A stretch of 60,646 nt of DNA. It comes from Betaproteobacteria bacterium. Its GTDB lineage: Bacteria; Pseudomonadota; Gammaproteobacteria; Burkholderiales; Rhodocyclaceae. This document shows, in pieces, positions 26,648 to 35,585 of this stretch; the stretch's first letter is position 1; each line of letters begins with the position of its first letter. The notes under the pieces were generated by a model. That model was not told the DNA's origin. It saw only the letters and a list, made by a program, of their open reading frames with translations, and made no database searches. Both the position numbers and the translations under genes were made by a program. The stretch covers positions 1-60,646 of the forward strand of contig JAHRYW010000001.1 of the NCBI GenBank assembly GCA_020621865.1. The letters run 5' to 3'.

Positions 26648-27625
26648 ATGCCCACCCGCCGTCGCGCCTTCCTGATCCTGCTCGGCCTGAGCCTGCTGGC
26701 CCTGCTCAGTATCGGGCTGGCGCTGATGGCGGGCAGTTTGAAGGTGCCGCCCGGCGAAGTGCTGGCTGCCCTGCTCGGCCAGGCCGGCGGGAGCGGCGAT
26801 ATCGTGCTGCAACTGCGCCTGCCGCGGGCCTTGGCCGGTTTTGCCTGTGGCGGGCTGCTCGCCCTGGCCGGGGCGCTGATGCAGGTGCTGCTCCGCAACC
26901 CACTGGCGGACCCCTACGTGCTGGGCATTTCCGGCGGCGCCGGGGTCGGGGCGATGTTCGGCATGTTGCTCGGGCTCTCGGTATTCGGTATCGATAGTCT
27001 CGCCTTTGCCGGCGCCTTCGCGGCGATGCTGCTGGTGTTCGGACTGGCCCACGGCGACGGCAGCTGGACGCAGACCCGCCTGCTGCTGACCGGGGTCATC
27101 GTCGCCGCCGGCTGCGGCGCATTGGTCGCGCTGATGCTGACCATCGCCGACGAGCACAAGCTGCGCGGCATGCTCTTCTGGCTGATGGGCGACCTCGGCC
27201 AGAGCGGGCAATGGTGGCCCGCCCTGTTGACGCTGGCGGTCGCCCTGCTCTGCGCCATGCCCTTCGCCCGCGAGCTGAACCTGCTGGCGCGCGGTCTGTT
27301 GCAGGCCCAGGCGCTCGGCGTTTCGGTCGGCCGGCTGCGCTACGCCATTTACCTGCTCGCCTCGCTGGCCACCGCCGCTTCGGTGACGACGGCCGGCTCG
27401 ATCGGCTTCGTCGGCCTGATCGTGCCGCACCTGGTTCGCCTGGCCACCGGCAACGACCAGCGCGTGCTGCTGCCGGCGACGGTGCTGGCCGGCGGTTCGC
27501 TGCTCGTCCTGGCCGACACCCTGGCGCGCACGCTGATCGCGCCGCAGCAATTACCGGTCGGCGTGCTGACGGCGCTGATCGGCGTCCCGGTCTTCCTGTT
27601 CCTGCTGTCGAGACAGCCGCGATGA
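26648..27625 (+). CDS. btuC: Vitamin B12 ABC transporter permease BtuC (FecCD family)
   Basis: This 325-residue protein has about ten hydrophobic segments. FecCD signatures include RLPRALAGFACGGLLALAGA and VLGISGGAGVGAMFG, and the coupling region is SIGFVGLIVPHLVRL. It forms the inner-membrane channel for corrinoid import. It lies 10 bases after btuB and overlaps btuD by the ATGA quartet. No periplasmic binding protein gene (btuF) follows, so the binding protein must be encoded elsewhere. Confidence 0.92.
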   Translation: MPTRRRAFLILLGLSLLALLSIGLALMAGSLKVPPGEVLAALLGQAGGSGDIVLQLRLPRALAGFACGGLLALAGALMQVLLRNPLADPYVLGISGGAGVGAMFGMLLGLSVFGIDSLAFAGAFAAMLLVFGLAHGDGSWTQTRLLLTGVIVAAGCGALVALMLTIADEHKLRGMLFWLMGDLGQSGQWWPALLTLAVALLCAMPFARELNLLARGLLQAQALGVSVGRLRYAIYLLASLATAASVTTAGSIGFVGLIVPHLVRLATGNDQRVLLPATVLAGGSLLVLADTLARTLIAPQQLPVGVLTALIGVPVFLFLLSRQPR

Positions 27626-28389
27626 GCCTGCTCGAAGCCCGCCAGCTGCGCGTCGACATCGGCGGCCAGACCATCGTCGACCACCTCGACCTCAGCATCG
27701 CCCCCGGCGAATGCGTCGCCATCCTCGGCCGCAACGGCGCCGGCAAATCGACGCTGCTGTCGACGCTGGCCGGCCTGCGCCCGCCGACGGCAGGCACGGT
27801 CTCGTTCGCCGGTCAAGACGCCGGGACCATGCCGCCGCGCCAGGCGGCTCTGAACCGGGCCTGGCTGGGTCAGTTCCAGTCCGATCCCTTCGGCTCGACG
27901 GTCCTCGAAACGGCGCTCACCGGCCGCCATCCGCACCTCGGGCGCTGGGCCTGGGAAACCAAGCGCGATGCCGAACTGGCGCGCAGCGCGCTGCAGGCCG
28001 TCGGGCTGGCGCCGATGGAAAGCCGGCCGGTCCACACGCTGTCCGGCGGCGAGCGCCAGCGCCTGGCAATCGCCACGCTGCTCACCCAGGCAGCGCCGCT
28101 CTACCTGCTCGACGAGCCACTGGCCCATCTCGACCTCAATCACCAGATGGCAGTACTGGAACTGTTCGCCGGCGCGGCGCGCGACTGCGGTGCCGGCGTC
28201 ATCATGGTCCTGCACGACCCGGCGCTGGCCCACCGCTTCTGCGACCGCGCCCTGCTCGTCTTCGGCGACGGCCGCACCGAGAATGCTACGGTCGATGGCA
28301 TTTTGACGGCAAAAACACTATCCGAACTTTACGGCTACGCGCTGCGCCAGATCGACGACGGCGGCCAGCGCTGCTTCATCCCGGAGTAA
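27622..28389 (+). CDS. btuD: Vitamin B12 ABC transporter ATPase BtuD
   Basis: This 255-residue ATPase has Walker A GRNGAGKST, signature LSGGERQRLAIA and Walker B LYLLDEPLAHLD, followed by the switch histidine in MVLHDPAL. I chose the ATG at 27622, overlapping btuC; the longer frame is a shadow. The C-terminal segment ENATVDGILTAKTLSELYG carries a 42-bp element copy (28282-28323) at family-normal length. This shows that the element can be formed by substitution inside a coding sequence. Confidence 0.93.
   Translation: MSLLEARQLRVDIGGQTIVDHLDLSIAPGECVAILGRNGAGKSTLLSTLAGLRPPTAGTVSFAGQDAGTMPPRQAALNRAWLGQFQSDPFGSTVLETALTGRHPHLGRWAWETKRDAELARSALQAVGLAPMESRPVHTLSGGERQRLAIATLLTQAAPLYLLDEPLAHLDLNHQMAVLELFAGAARDCGAGVIMVLHDPALAHRFCDRALLVFGDGRTENATVDGILTAKTLSELYGYALRQIDDGGQRCFIPE
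28282..28323 (+). repeat. 42-bp dispersed element, copy 6 (inside btuD)
   Basis: Exact core AATGCTACGGTC, then GATGGCATTTTG and GGCAAAAACACTATCC. It is in the coding sense and the same frame as other intragenic copies (N-A-T-V-D-G). Confidence 0.8.
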
Positions 28390-28391
28390 AA

Positions 28392-28979
28392 ATGATTACC
28401 CACGAACAACGCATGCAGAAAAAGAAGGCGGTCATCGACGACAAGATCGCCGCGGCACAGGAGCAACGCGGCGTCCTGCTCGTCAACACCGGCAACGGCA
28501 AGGGCAAGTCGAGCGCTGCCTTCGGCGTCGTCGCCCGGGCGCTCGGCCATGGCCTGAAGGTCGGCGTCGTCCAGTTCGTCAAGGGCCGCTCGGATACCGG
28601 CGAGGAAGCCTTCTTCCGCCGCCAGCCCGGCGTCACCTGGCATGTCGGCGGCGAGGGCTACACCTGGGAAACCCAGGACAAGGAGCGCGACGCCCGCGCC
28701 GCCCAGGCCGCCTGGGAAGTCGCCTGCGGCCATCTCGCCGACCCGGAAATCTGCCTCGTCGTACTCGACGAAATGACCTACGCCTTCAAGTACGGCTGGC
28801 TCGACCTCGACACCGTGATCGCCCGCCTGCTGGCCCGCCCGAGCATGCAGCACGTCATCATCACCGGCCGCGCCGCACCGCAGGCGCTGCGCGACGCCGC
28901 CGACACGGTCAGCGACATCGCCATGGAAAAGCACGCCTTCCAGAGCGGCATCCAGGCCATGCCCGGCCTCGAATTCTGA
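28392..28979 (+). CDS. cobO: Cob(I)yrinic acid a,c-diamide adenosyltransferase (CobO/BtuR/CobA type)
   Basis: This 195-residue protein has a Walker A NTGNGKGKSSAAFG near residue 35, VVQFVKGR, and the LVVLDEMTYAFKYGWLD segment typical of the CobA/CobO family. It transfers adenosyl from ATP to the reduced cobalt of corrinoids, making the adenosyl forms that methylmalonyl-CoA mutase uses and that riboswitches sense. It starts 2 bases after btuD, so import and adenosylation are coupled. The length is normal. Confidence 0.94.
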   Translation: MITHEQRMQKKKAVIDDKIAAAQEQRGVLLVNTGNGKGKSSAAFGVVARALGHGLKVGVVQFVKGRSDTGEEAFFRRQPGVTWHVGGEGYTWETQDKERDARAAQAAWEVACGHLADPEICLVVLDEMTYAFKYGWLDLDTVIARLLARPSMQHVIITGRAAPQALRDAADTVSDIAMEKHAFQSGIQAMPGLEF

Positions 28980-28989
28980 AGCGCCGACG

Positions 28990-30609
28990 ATGAGCATCAT
29001 TTGCCGCCTGGCCCTGGCTGGCCTGCTCCTGCTGTCGGCCGCCGCCAGGGCGGCCGAGATCGATCTTCCCACCGAAATCCGGGCCACCGCGCAAATCCTG
29101 CGCGGCGAGCGCGACGGCTACTGGGAAAAGCTGCTGGTCGTCCGCTTTCCCGAAGCACGGCGCACCCTGTCCACCTCGGACGGCCTGCTCGACGCCCGCG
29201 CCGCGATGAACCATGCCGGCCACCCGCAACTCTGGCACAAGCTCGGCAGCGAGTTCATGGGCCGCGACGGCCGCGGCGGCAAGGCCTATGCCGAGCATGT
29301 ACGCGTTGAAACGGCTGGCAGGCTACAACTGGCCACCTCGGCGCTCGCCAGCATGGCGACCGCCGCCGACCTCGACAACCTGGCCGTCGTCACCCGCCGC
29401 CACGGCCCGCTGACCGTCACTGTGCTGGCCACTGCCGGCGCCAAGTCCAACGCCATCCGTACCGGCGTCGATGCCGGCACCTACATCGAAGACGAAGCCC
29501 CGGCCGGTACGATCAACATCGTGCTGCTGACCAACATCCGGCTGACCGACGCAGCGCTGGCCCGCGCCATGATCACCGTCACCGAGGGAAAGACAGCGGC
29601 CCTCGAAGACCTCAAGGTCGCCAGCACCTACACCCCGGCGGCGCAGGCAACGGGCACCGGCACCGACAGCATCATCGCGGTGTCCGGCACCGAGGGCCCG
29701 ACCGCCAGCTATACCGGCGGCCACAGCCGGATCGGCGAACTGATCGGCAAGGCCAGCTACCAGGCGGTCGTCGAAGCGCTCGGCAAGCAGAACGGCTTCT
29801 TCCTGCCCGGCGCCCGGCGTTTCCCGGCCGCCGTCGCCGCACCGGCCAAGGCACCGGAGGCACTGCGCCTCGCCCTGCTCCACCTCGACGCGGTGCCCGG
29901 CGACATCGCCGGCAACCGCGCCCGGATCGAGGCCGCCATTCAGGAAGCGGTCGGCCAGGGCGCCGACTGGGTGATCACCCCCGAACTGGCAGAGACCGGC
30001 TACAACTTCGCCAGCCGGATCGGTACCGCCTGGATCGCGCCTTTCCCCGATGCCTGGATCAGCAGCCTGGCCGCCATCGCCCGCGACAACCGGGTAGCGC
30101 TCTTTATCGGCTTCGCCGAGCGCGACGCGAGCAGCGGCCAACTGTTCAACAGCGTCGCGGTGATCGACCGAAGCGGGACGATCCTCGGCGCCTACCGCAA
30201 GCAGCGCGTGCATGGCGGCGCCGAAAGCTGGTCCACACCCGGTACCGGCGGCGCCCCCTTCGTCGTCGATGGCATCCCGGTCGGCGTCCTGATCTGCGCC
30301 GATACCTACAAACCTGAACCGGCTGCCGCTTACCGTGCCCAGGGTGCAGCGATCCTGCTCGCTCCGACCAACTGGCCACCGGTCGACGGCATGGGACCGG
30401 GCGACCTGTGGGAACAGCGCAGCGCCGAAACCAGCCTGCCGTTGATCGTCGCCAACCGCACCGGGCACGAACCGGAACTCGATTTCTCGGCCGGCGAAAG
30501 CGTCGTCGCGGCCGGCGGTAAGCGGCTGTTCGCCTTCAGCAACCCCCAAACCCGACTGTTTTACGTCGATTGGGATCGCCGGCAAGGCTTCAGCCAGCCC
30601 CGCCGCTAA
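28990..30609 (+). CDS. Exported fusion of adenosylcobinamide amidohydrolase (CbiZ) and nitrilase domains
   Basis: This 539-residue protein has a signal peptide (residues 1-22, LLLLSAAARAAE) followed by a CbiZ domain, about 30-268. Its family motifs are TVLATAGAKSNAIRTG, GTINIVLLTNIRL, ITVTEGKTAALEDL and ATGTGTDSI. A carbon-nitrogen hydrolase domain, about 292-539, has the Glu-Lys-Cys triad in place: E332 in TPELAETGY, K404 in YRKQRVHGG and C436 in VLICADTY. CbiZ proteins normally are cytoplasmic, single-domain, and remove the aminopropanol arm to give cobyric acid. This fusion and its export signal are unusual. It starts 10 bases after cobO as the last gene of the B12-uptake operon. The nitrilase substrate is unknown; a corrinoid amide is a guess. 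Confidence 0.85.
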   Translation: MSIICRLALAGLLLLSAAARAAEIDLPTEIRATAQILRGERDGYWEKLLVVRFPEARRTLSTSDGLLDARAAMNHAGHPQLWHKLGSEFMGRDGRGGKAYAEHVRVETAGRLQLATSALASMATAADLDNLAVVTRRHGPLTVTVLATAGAKSNAIRTGVDAGTYIEDEAPAGTINIVLLTNIRLTDAALARAMITVTEGKTAALEDLKVASTYTPAAQATGTGTDSIIAVSGTEGPTASYTGGHSRIGELIGKASYQAVVEALGKQNGFFLPGARRFPAAVAAPAKAPEALRLALLHLDAVPGDIAGNRARIEAAIQEAVGQGADWVITPELAETGYNFASRIGTAWIAPFPDAWISSLAAIARDNRVALFIGFAERDASSGQLFNSVAVIDRSGTILGAYRKQRVHGGAESWSTPGTGGAPFVVDGIPVGVLICADTYKPEPAAAYRAQGAAILLAPTNWPPVDGMGPGDLWEQRSAETSLPLIVANRTGHEPELDFSAGESVVAAGGKRLFAFSNPQTRLFYVDWDRRQGFSQPRR

Positions 30610-30752
30610 AACCTGATGCCCGGCGGTGGCCAGGCGGTTCAAGGCAAGGAAAACATTCGGTTTTTACGAACATTCACACAGGGAAGATGTAGTTTTTCTG
30701 CGGCCGGAAGCAGGTACACTACCCGCTGTAACTTTCCCCCATGGAGACAAGC

Positions 30753-31625
30753 ATGAAGAATTTCGCATTGATGGCCGCAGCACTTGTGCTGGGCTTCACT
30801 CTCAGCATCGGCGATGCCGAAGCCAAGCGCCTGGGCGGCGGCAGTTCGTCCGGCATGCAGCGCCAGTCGGTCGCCCCGAGCAAGACGACCAACGCCGCCC
30901 CGGCCCAACAGCAGCCGGCTGCCCCGGCCGCCGCGCCGCAAGCCCAACCCAAGCGTTCGTGGATGGGTCCGCTGGCCGGCCTGGCTGCCGGTCTCGGCCT
31001 GGCTGCCCTGGCTTCGCACTTCGGTTTCGGCGAAGGCCTGGCCAATTTCATGATGATGGCCCTGCTGGCCATGGTCGTCATCGGCGTGATCGGCTACTTC
31101 ATGCGCAAGAAGGCAGCAGCCGCGCAGGGCGGCATGCAATATGCCGGGGCCGGTGCGGCTTACGGCGCCAATGCTCCGCGTGAGCCGGAATTCGTTCCGG
31201 CTGGCGGCAGCGCCGCCCCGGTAGCCGCCGTGACCAATGGCACCGGCAACATCCCGGCCGGCTTCGACGTCGAAGGCTTTGTCCGCAACGCCAAGGTCAA
31301 TTTCATCCGTCTGCAAGCCGCCAACGATGCCGGCAACCTCGACGACATCCGCGAATTCACCTCGCCGGAGATGTTTGGCGAAATCAAGATGGGCATGGCC
31401 GAGCGTGGCAACGCCAAGCAGGAAACCGATGTCGCCCAGTTGAACGCCGAAGTGATCGACGTCACCGAGGAAGCCGCCCGCTACGTCGTCAGCGTCCGCT
31501 TCACCGGTCTGATCAGCGAAGAACGGGGTGCTGCACCGGCGCCGTTCGACGAGATCTGGCACATGACCAAGCCGACTGACAACAGCCGCGGCTGGGTTCT
31601 GGCTGGCATCCAGCAAGTCCAGTAA
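30753..31625 (+). CDS. Tim44-like domain membrane protein
   Basis: This 290-residue protein has a signal-like N-terminus (MKNFALMAAALVLGFTLSIG ... DAEA). A low-complexity Ala/Gln/Pro linker follows, then two hydrophobic segments around residues 77-117. The C-terminal Tim44-like domain (about 165-290) starts GFDVEGFVRNAKVNFIRLQA and includes DIREFTSPEMFGEIK. I chose the ATG at 30753 with GGAG six bases upstream rather than the ATG at 30741. It is monocistronic with a strong terminator. The role in bacteria is unknown. Confidence 0.85.
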   Translation: MKNFALMAAALVLGFTLSIGDAEAKRLGGGSSSGMQRQSVAPSKTTNAAPAQQQPAAPAAAPQAQPKRSWMGPLAGLAAGLGLAALASHFGFGEGLANFMMMALLAMVVIGVIGYFMRKKAAAAQGGMQYAGAGAAYGANAPREPEFVPAGGSAAPVAAVTNGTGNIPAGFDVEGFVRNAKVNFIRLQAANDAGNLDDIREFTSPEMFGEIKMGMAERGNAKQETDVAQLNAEVIDVTEEAARYVVSVRFTGLISEERGAAPAPFDEIWHMTKPTDNSRGWVLAGIQQVQ

Positions 31626-31644
31626 ATCTCGACACTCCCGCCAA

Positions 31645-31680
31645 AGCCGGCACGGGCCAACGCCCGTGCCGGCTTTTTTC
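31645..31680 (+). terminator. Rho-independent terminator after the Tim44-like gene
   Basis: AAGCCGGCACGGG-CCAACG-CCCGTGCCGGCTT followed by TTTTC: a 13-bp perfect stem with a T-run. It is a strong terminator for the Tim44-like gene. Confidence 0.9.
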
Positions 31681-31784
31681 ATTGATGCAGCCGCCTTCGC
31701 ATTGCTGCCGGGTACAATTGTCCATCAAGAAAAATGTGCTGGCTCCAGCCGGCCTGAAACCCGGCGGGTCATTGGAGGAGAACG

Positions 31785-33791
31785 TTGAGGGCCGGCTACA
31801 CCATCCGTCAGAAGATTGCCCTGGCCATCGCGGCTTCGCTCGGCATCGGCCTGCTGCTGTCCTTTCTGACCTTTTCAGTCCGCGAAATCGACCAGCGCCG
31901 GCAGGCTAAGACGGCCGAGCTGTTTGCCATGGCCGACGTGGTTGCCTTCAATGCATCGGCCGTGATCGAGTTCAAGGATATTCGCGGCGCCAAACAACTG
32001 CTCAGCGCCTTCGGCGAACACCAGGATGTACTGACGGTTCGCCTGCTCGGTATCGATTCGGATTTTCGCTACGGCCTCGATGCCGCCAACCGGGAAATAC
32101 CCGCCCAGGTTGCGCTGGGCGACCGGCCGCACCGCGAACGCGCGGTCTATGCCGACTGGTCCACCGTGACGGTTGCCGTTCCCGTACGCTCGGCCGATGG
32201 CATCCTCGGTTCGGTCTCAATTACTGCCAGCCTGGCCGAAGTCTGGCGGGCGATCATCTGGAACCTGGCGCTGTCGCTGCTGGCCTTGACCCTGTCGTTC
32301 ATCATCGCCTTTGCCATCGGGCGCCGCATGCTGGCCTCGATCCTGGCCGCCCTCGGCTCGCTGACCGAAACGGCGCAATACATCGCCGAGTCGAAGGATT
32401 ATTCGCGCCATGCCCGGATTTTCTCCGACGACGAGATCGGCCACCTCGGCAAGTCCTTCAATTCGATGCTGACCGAAATCGCCGAGCGTGACCGGCAACT
32501 GGCCGACCAGCGCGACCATCTGGAGGATACGGTGCAGCAGCGGACGCAGGCGCTGTCGGTCGCCAAGGAGGCCGCCGAGGCGGCCAGCCGCGCCAAGAGC
32601 ACCTTCCTGTCGAACATGAGCCACGAGTTGCGCACGCCGATGAACGCGATCATCGGCATGACCTACATGCTCAAGCGCAACAACGGGGACCCAGCGCAGA
32701 TCGACAAGCTGGCCAAGATCGACCGGGCGGCCAACCATCTGCTGCAACTGCTCAACGACATCCTTGATCTTTCCAAGATCGACGCCGAACGGATGACGCT
32801 GGAGCAGACCGCCTTCTCTCTGCCAGCGCTGGCCAACGACGTGGCCGACCTGCTGGCGCCGCGCGCCGAATCGGCCCGCCTGCATTTTTTCGTCGATACC
32901 GACCCGCAACTCAAGGGCCTTCGGCTGCTCGGCGATCCGTTACGCCTGCAGCAGGTGCTGATCAATCTGGCCGGCAATGCGATCAAGTTTACCGCGCGCG
33001 GCGAGGTCCGCGTCGTCGCCCGTCTTGCCGACCAGGACGCCGAATCGGCCAAGATCGAGCTGTCGGTCTGGGATACTGGCATCGGCATCGCGCCGGAGGC
33101 GATCAGCCGGATTTTCAATCCCTTCGAGCAGGCCGACGGCTCGACGACCCGCAAATTCGGCGGCACCGGCCTTGGCCTGCCGATCTGCCAGCGCCTGGTG
33201 CGCCTGATGGGTGGCGAGATCAAGGTGGTGTCGACACCGGGTAGCGGCAGTGTCTTTTCCTTCGTCATCCAGTTGAAGCGGGCCGAGCCGCTGGCCGAAC
33301 GGCAGCCGGATATCCGGCAATCGGGTGCCGACGCCGAGCGCATCCTGCGCACCGAGTATTCGGCGATCCGTGTCCTGGTCGCCGAAGACGACTGGGTCAA
33401 CCAGGAAGTCTCGCTCGAACTATTGCGCGAAACGCTGGGGCTGACGGTCGATATTGCGCCGGATGGGGCCGAGGCGCTGGAAATGGCACTCCGGTATCGC
33501 TACGACCTGATCCTGATGGACATGCAGATGCCGGTACTCGACGGCATCGGCGCCACCCAGGCGATCCGCGAGCTCGACGGCTATGCCGAGGTGCCGATCA
33601 TCGCGATGACTGCCAACGCCTTCGCCGATGACCGCGTCCAGTGCCTCGACGCCGGCATGAACGATTTCATTGCCAAGCCGGTCGATCCGGACCGCCTGTT
33701 CGTCGTCATGCTGGACTGGTTGCGCCAGCGCAGTCAGCTGGAACAGCTGACTTCCAGCCCGTTCGCCCAGTCGGGCGGCAGGGCGGCGTAA
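31785..33791 (+). CDS. Hybrid sensor histidine kinase with receiver domain
   Basis: This 668-residue protein has TM1 at about 10-32 and an extracytoplasmic sensor at 35-150, resembling a short CHASE8-like module. TM2 is at about 157-179, HAMP at 180-235 and a coiled coil to 270. HisKA follows with H280 in [10 protein letters not shown], then an HATPase with [15 protein letters not shown] and GGTGLGLPI. The C-terminal receiver has the phosphoacceptor D579 in [13 protein letters not shown] and the lysine in IAKPVD. The start is TTG at 31785 behind GGAGGAG, 7 bases upstream. No partner regulator is adjacent. The last 58 bases overlap the convergent selO gene. Confidence 0.92.
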   Translation: MRAGYTIRQKIALAIAASLGIGLLLSFLTFSVREIDQRRQAKTAELFAMADVVAFNASAVIEFKDIRGAKQLLSAFGEHQDVLTVRLLGIDSDFRYGLDAANREIPAQVALGDRPHRERAVYADWSTVTVAVPVRSADGILGSVSITASLAEVWRAIIWNLALSLLALTLSFIIAFAIGRRMLASILAALGSLTETAQYIAESKDYSRHARIFSDDEIGHLGKSFNSMLTEIAERDRQLADQRDHLEDTVQQRTQALSVAKEAAEAASRAKSTFLSNMSHELRTPMNAIIGMTYMLKRNNGDPAQIDKLAKIDRAANHLLQLLNDILDLSKIDAERMTLEQTAFSLPALANDVADLLAPRAESARLHFFVDTDPQLKGLRLLGDPLRLQQVLINLAGNAIKFTARGEVRVVARLADQDAESAKIELSVWDTGIGIAPEAISRIFNPFEQADGSTTRKFGGTGLGLPICQRLVRLMGGEIKVVSTPGSGSVFSFVIQLKRAEPLAERQPDIRQSGADAERILRTEYSAIRVLVAEDDWVNQEVSLELLRETLGLTVDIAPDGAEALEMALRYRYDLILMDMQMPVLDGIGATQAIRELDGYAEVPIIAMTANAFADDRVQCLDAGMNDFIAKPVDPDRLFVVMLDWLRQRSQLEQLTSSPFAQSGGRAA

Positions 33792-35233
33792 GCTTCGAAC
33801 TCCGGCTGCTCGTCGTAGGGGCGGCGCAGGCAGGTCAGCAGACGCTGCACTTCCGAGAAGTCCTTGTCCTTCGCCTTGCGGATGGCCACTTCAGCCAGCC
33901 AGTTGCGCAACACGTACTTCGGGTTGGCCGAGCGCATCGCCGCCTGCCGTTCGCCGTCCTCCCAGGGGGTTTGGGCGAGCCGGGCGCGCCAGCCGTCGAG
34001 CCACTGGTCGCAGGCCGAGCGGTCGATGAACAGGTCGCGGAAAGCGTTTTCCGATTTTGGCCGATTTTCCGGGCTGACCGTAGCATTCAGCCCGGACAGC
34101 AGGCGGAAGAAGGTCGTGAAGTCGGGCCGGTGCTGCTGCAGGAAACCGAAGGTCTCGCCGATGAAATCGACGTCTTCCGGCAGTCCTTCGCGCAGGCCGA
34201 GCTTGGTGCGGAACAAGCGCTCGAAGGTGGATTCGAAGGCCGGGCCATAGGTTTCGTCAACCGCCGCCCGGGCGATCATCGGGTCCTTCAGCAAGGGCTG
34301 GAAGGCGTCGGCCAGGCAATAGAGGTTCCACTGTGCGACCGCCGGCTGGTTGCGGTAGCTGTAGCGCCCGTGCGAGTCGGAATGGTTGCAGATGTGGCCG
34401 GCATCGAAGGCCTCCATGAAGCCGAACGGGCCGTAATCGAGCGTCAGGCCGAGGATGGACATGTTGTCGGTGTTCATCACGCCATGCATGAAGCCGACCG
34501 CCATCCAGTACGCGATCAGTTCGCCGGTCCGCTGCGCCACGTCGCGCAGCAGCGCGTCGTAGGGATTTACCGCGTCCCGACACTCGGGACGGAAGGTGTC
34601 GATCACATAGTCGGCCAGTTGCTTCAACTCGGCGCCCTTGTCGCGCGATGCCCAGTGCTCGAACGAGCCGAAGCGGACGAAGCCCGGCGCCACCCGCGTC
34701 ACCACTGCTGCCGTCTCGATTTCCTCGCGGCGCACCGGGTGGTCGGCACCGATCACGCATAAAGCCCGCGTCGTCGGCACGCCGAGGCCGGCCATTGCCT
34801 CGGAACAGAGAAATTCGCGGATCGACGAACGCAGCACGGCGCGGCCATCGGCACCACGTGAATAAGGCGTCCGTCCCGCGCCCTTGAGCTGGATTTCCCA
34901 GTGGCCCAGTTCGTTGCGCAGGCCGCCGAGCAGATGCGCCCGGCCGTCGCCCAACTGGCCGGCCCAGACGCCGAACTGGTGGCCGGAATAAACGGCGGCC
35001 AGCGGCGCGCTGCCGGGCAGCAGGCAGTTGCCGGCAAAGATTTCGGCGAACTGCGGGCTGGCTAGCAGTTCCGGCGGCAGGCCGAGCAACCCGGCAACCT
35101 CGTCGCTAACGCCGACCACGTAGGGGTCGGGTAGGGGCAGCGGGTCGAGCCGGGTGTAGAAAGCCGCCGGCAGGGCGGCAAAGCTGTTGTCGAAAACGGG
35201 GAGTTCGGGCGGCAGGGAGTCGGGGGCGTTCAT
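33734..35233 (-). CDS. selO: Protein adenylyltransferase SelO (YdiU family)
   Basis: This 499-residue pseudokinase-fold AMPylase has landmarks [40 protein letters not shown] and [15 protein letters not shown]. It also has [20 protein letters not shown] and the conserved C-terminal SCSS. It transfers AMP to Ser/Thr/Tyr of target proteins, linked to redox stress in E. coli. I chose the ATG at 35233 ([14 protein letters not shown]); the upstream extension is not family-like. A 42-bp element copy lies in a variable region ([16 protein letters not shown], residues about 384-399). Its 3' end overlaps the kinase gene by 58 bases. Confidence 0.94.
   Translation of the reverse strand: MNAPDSLPPELPVFDNSFAALPAAFYTRLDPLPLPDPYVVGVSDEVAGLLGLPPELLASPQFAEIFAGNCLLPGSAPLAAVYSGHQFGVWAGQLGDGRAHLLGGLRNELGHWEIQLKGAGRTPYSRGADGRAVLRSSIREFLCSEAMAGLGVPTTRALCVIGADHPVRREEIETAAVVTRVAPGFVRFGSFEHWASRDKGAELKQLADYVIDTFRPECRDAVNPYDALLRDVAQRTGELIAYWMAVGFMHGVMNTDNMSILGLTLDYGPFGFMEAFDAGHICNHSDSHGRYSYRNQPAVAQWNLYCLADAFQPLLKDPMIARAAVDETYGPAFESTFERLFRTKLGLREGLPEDVDFIGETFGFLQQHRPDFTTFFRLLSGLNATVSPENRPKSENAFRDLFIDRSACDQWLDGWRARLAQTPWEDGERQAAMRSANPKYVLRNWLAEVAIRKAKDKDFSEVQRLLTCLRRPYDEQPEFEAYAALPPDWANGLEVSCSS
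34046..34087 (-). repeat. 42-bp dispersed element, copy 7 (inside selO)
   Basis: On the minus strand: exact core AATGCTACGGTC, AGCCCGGAAAATC, then GGCCAAAATCGGAAAAC. It is in the selO coding sense, read N-A-T-V-S-P-E-N. Confidence 0.9.
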
Positions 35234-35366
35234 GGGTGTCGGTTTTGCGGCAAGGAATCGGCGCTCTCCGGTCACGCAGCAAACGGCGTGCCGGCGCAGC
35301 CAACGGTCAGAACGCAAAAGGCGCCAATGGTTCGCGGCAAAACGGGCAATCCACTAAACTGGCGGG

Positions 35367-35585
35367 ATGCGCCGCTATCCGATCTCTTTTATCTCCCTGA
35401 CCGCCCTCGGCGTGCTCTGCGCCATACCCGGCGCCCTCAGCCTGGCCGGCTTCGGCAACCTGTTGCACCCGGTACTGGAAGACCCGATGGCCGGGCTGGC
35501 CTTCATCGTTTCCGCCGTCGCCCTGATCGGCTCCGGCGCCTTCCCGCTGGTCATCGAAAAGCTGAAGGAAAGCGAAGAGGCTTAA
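35367..35585 (+). CDS. Small membrane protein, unrecognised
   Basis: This 72-residue protein has two hydrophobic segments, around residues 8-30 and 41-60, and a charged C-terminal tail (IEKLKESEEA). It begins MRRYPISFISLTALGVL. It is convergent with and overlaps the YeeE gene by 4 bases. The codon pattern looks real, but no family is recognised. It may be a bitopic or hairpin membrane peptide. Confidence 0.55.
   Translation: MRRYPISFISLTALGVLCAIPGALSLAGFGNLLHPVLEDPMAGLAFIVSAVALIGSGAFPLVIEKLKESEEA

Noticed and set aside
26638..30609. Search for btuF in the B12 operon
   Set aside because: No periplasmic binding protein motif is present. The only exported product other than BtuB is the CbiZ-nitrilase fusion.
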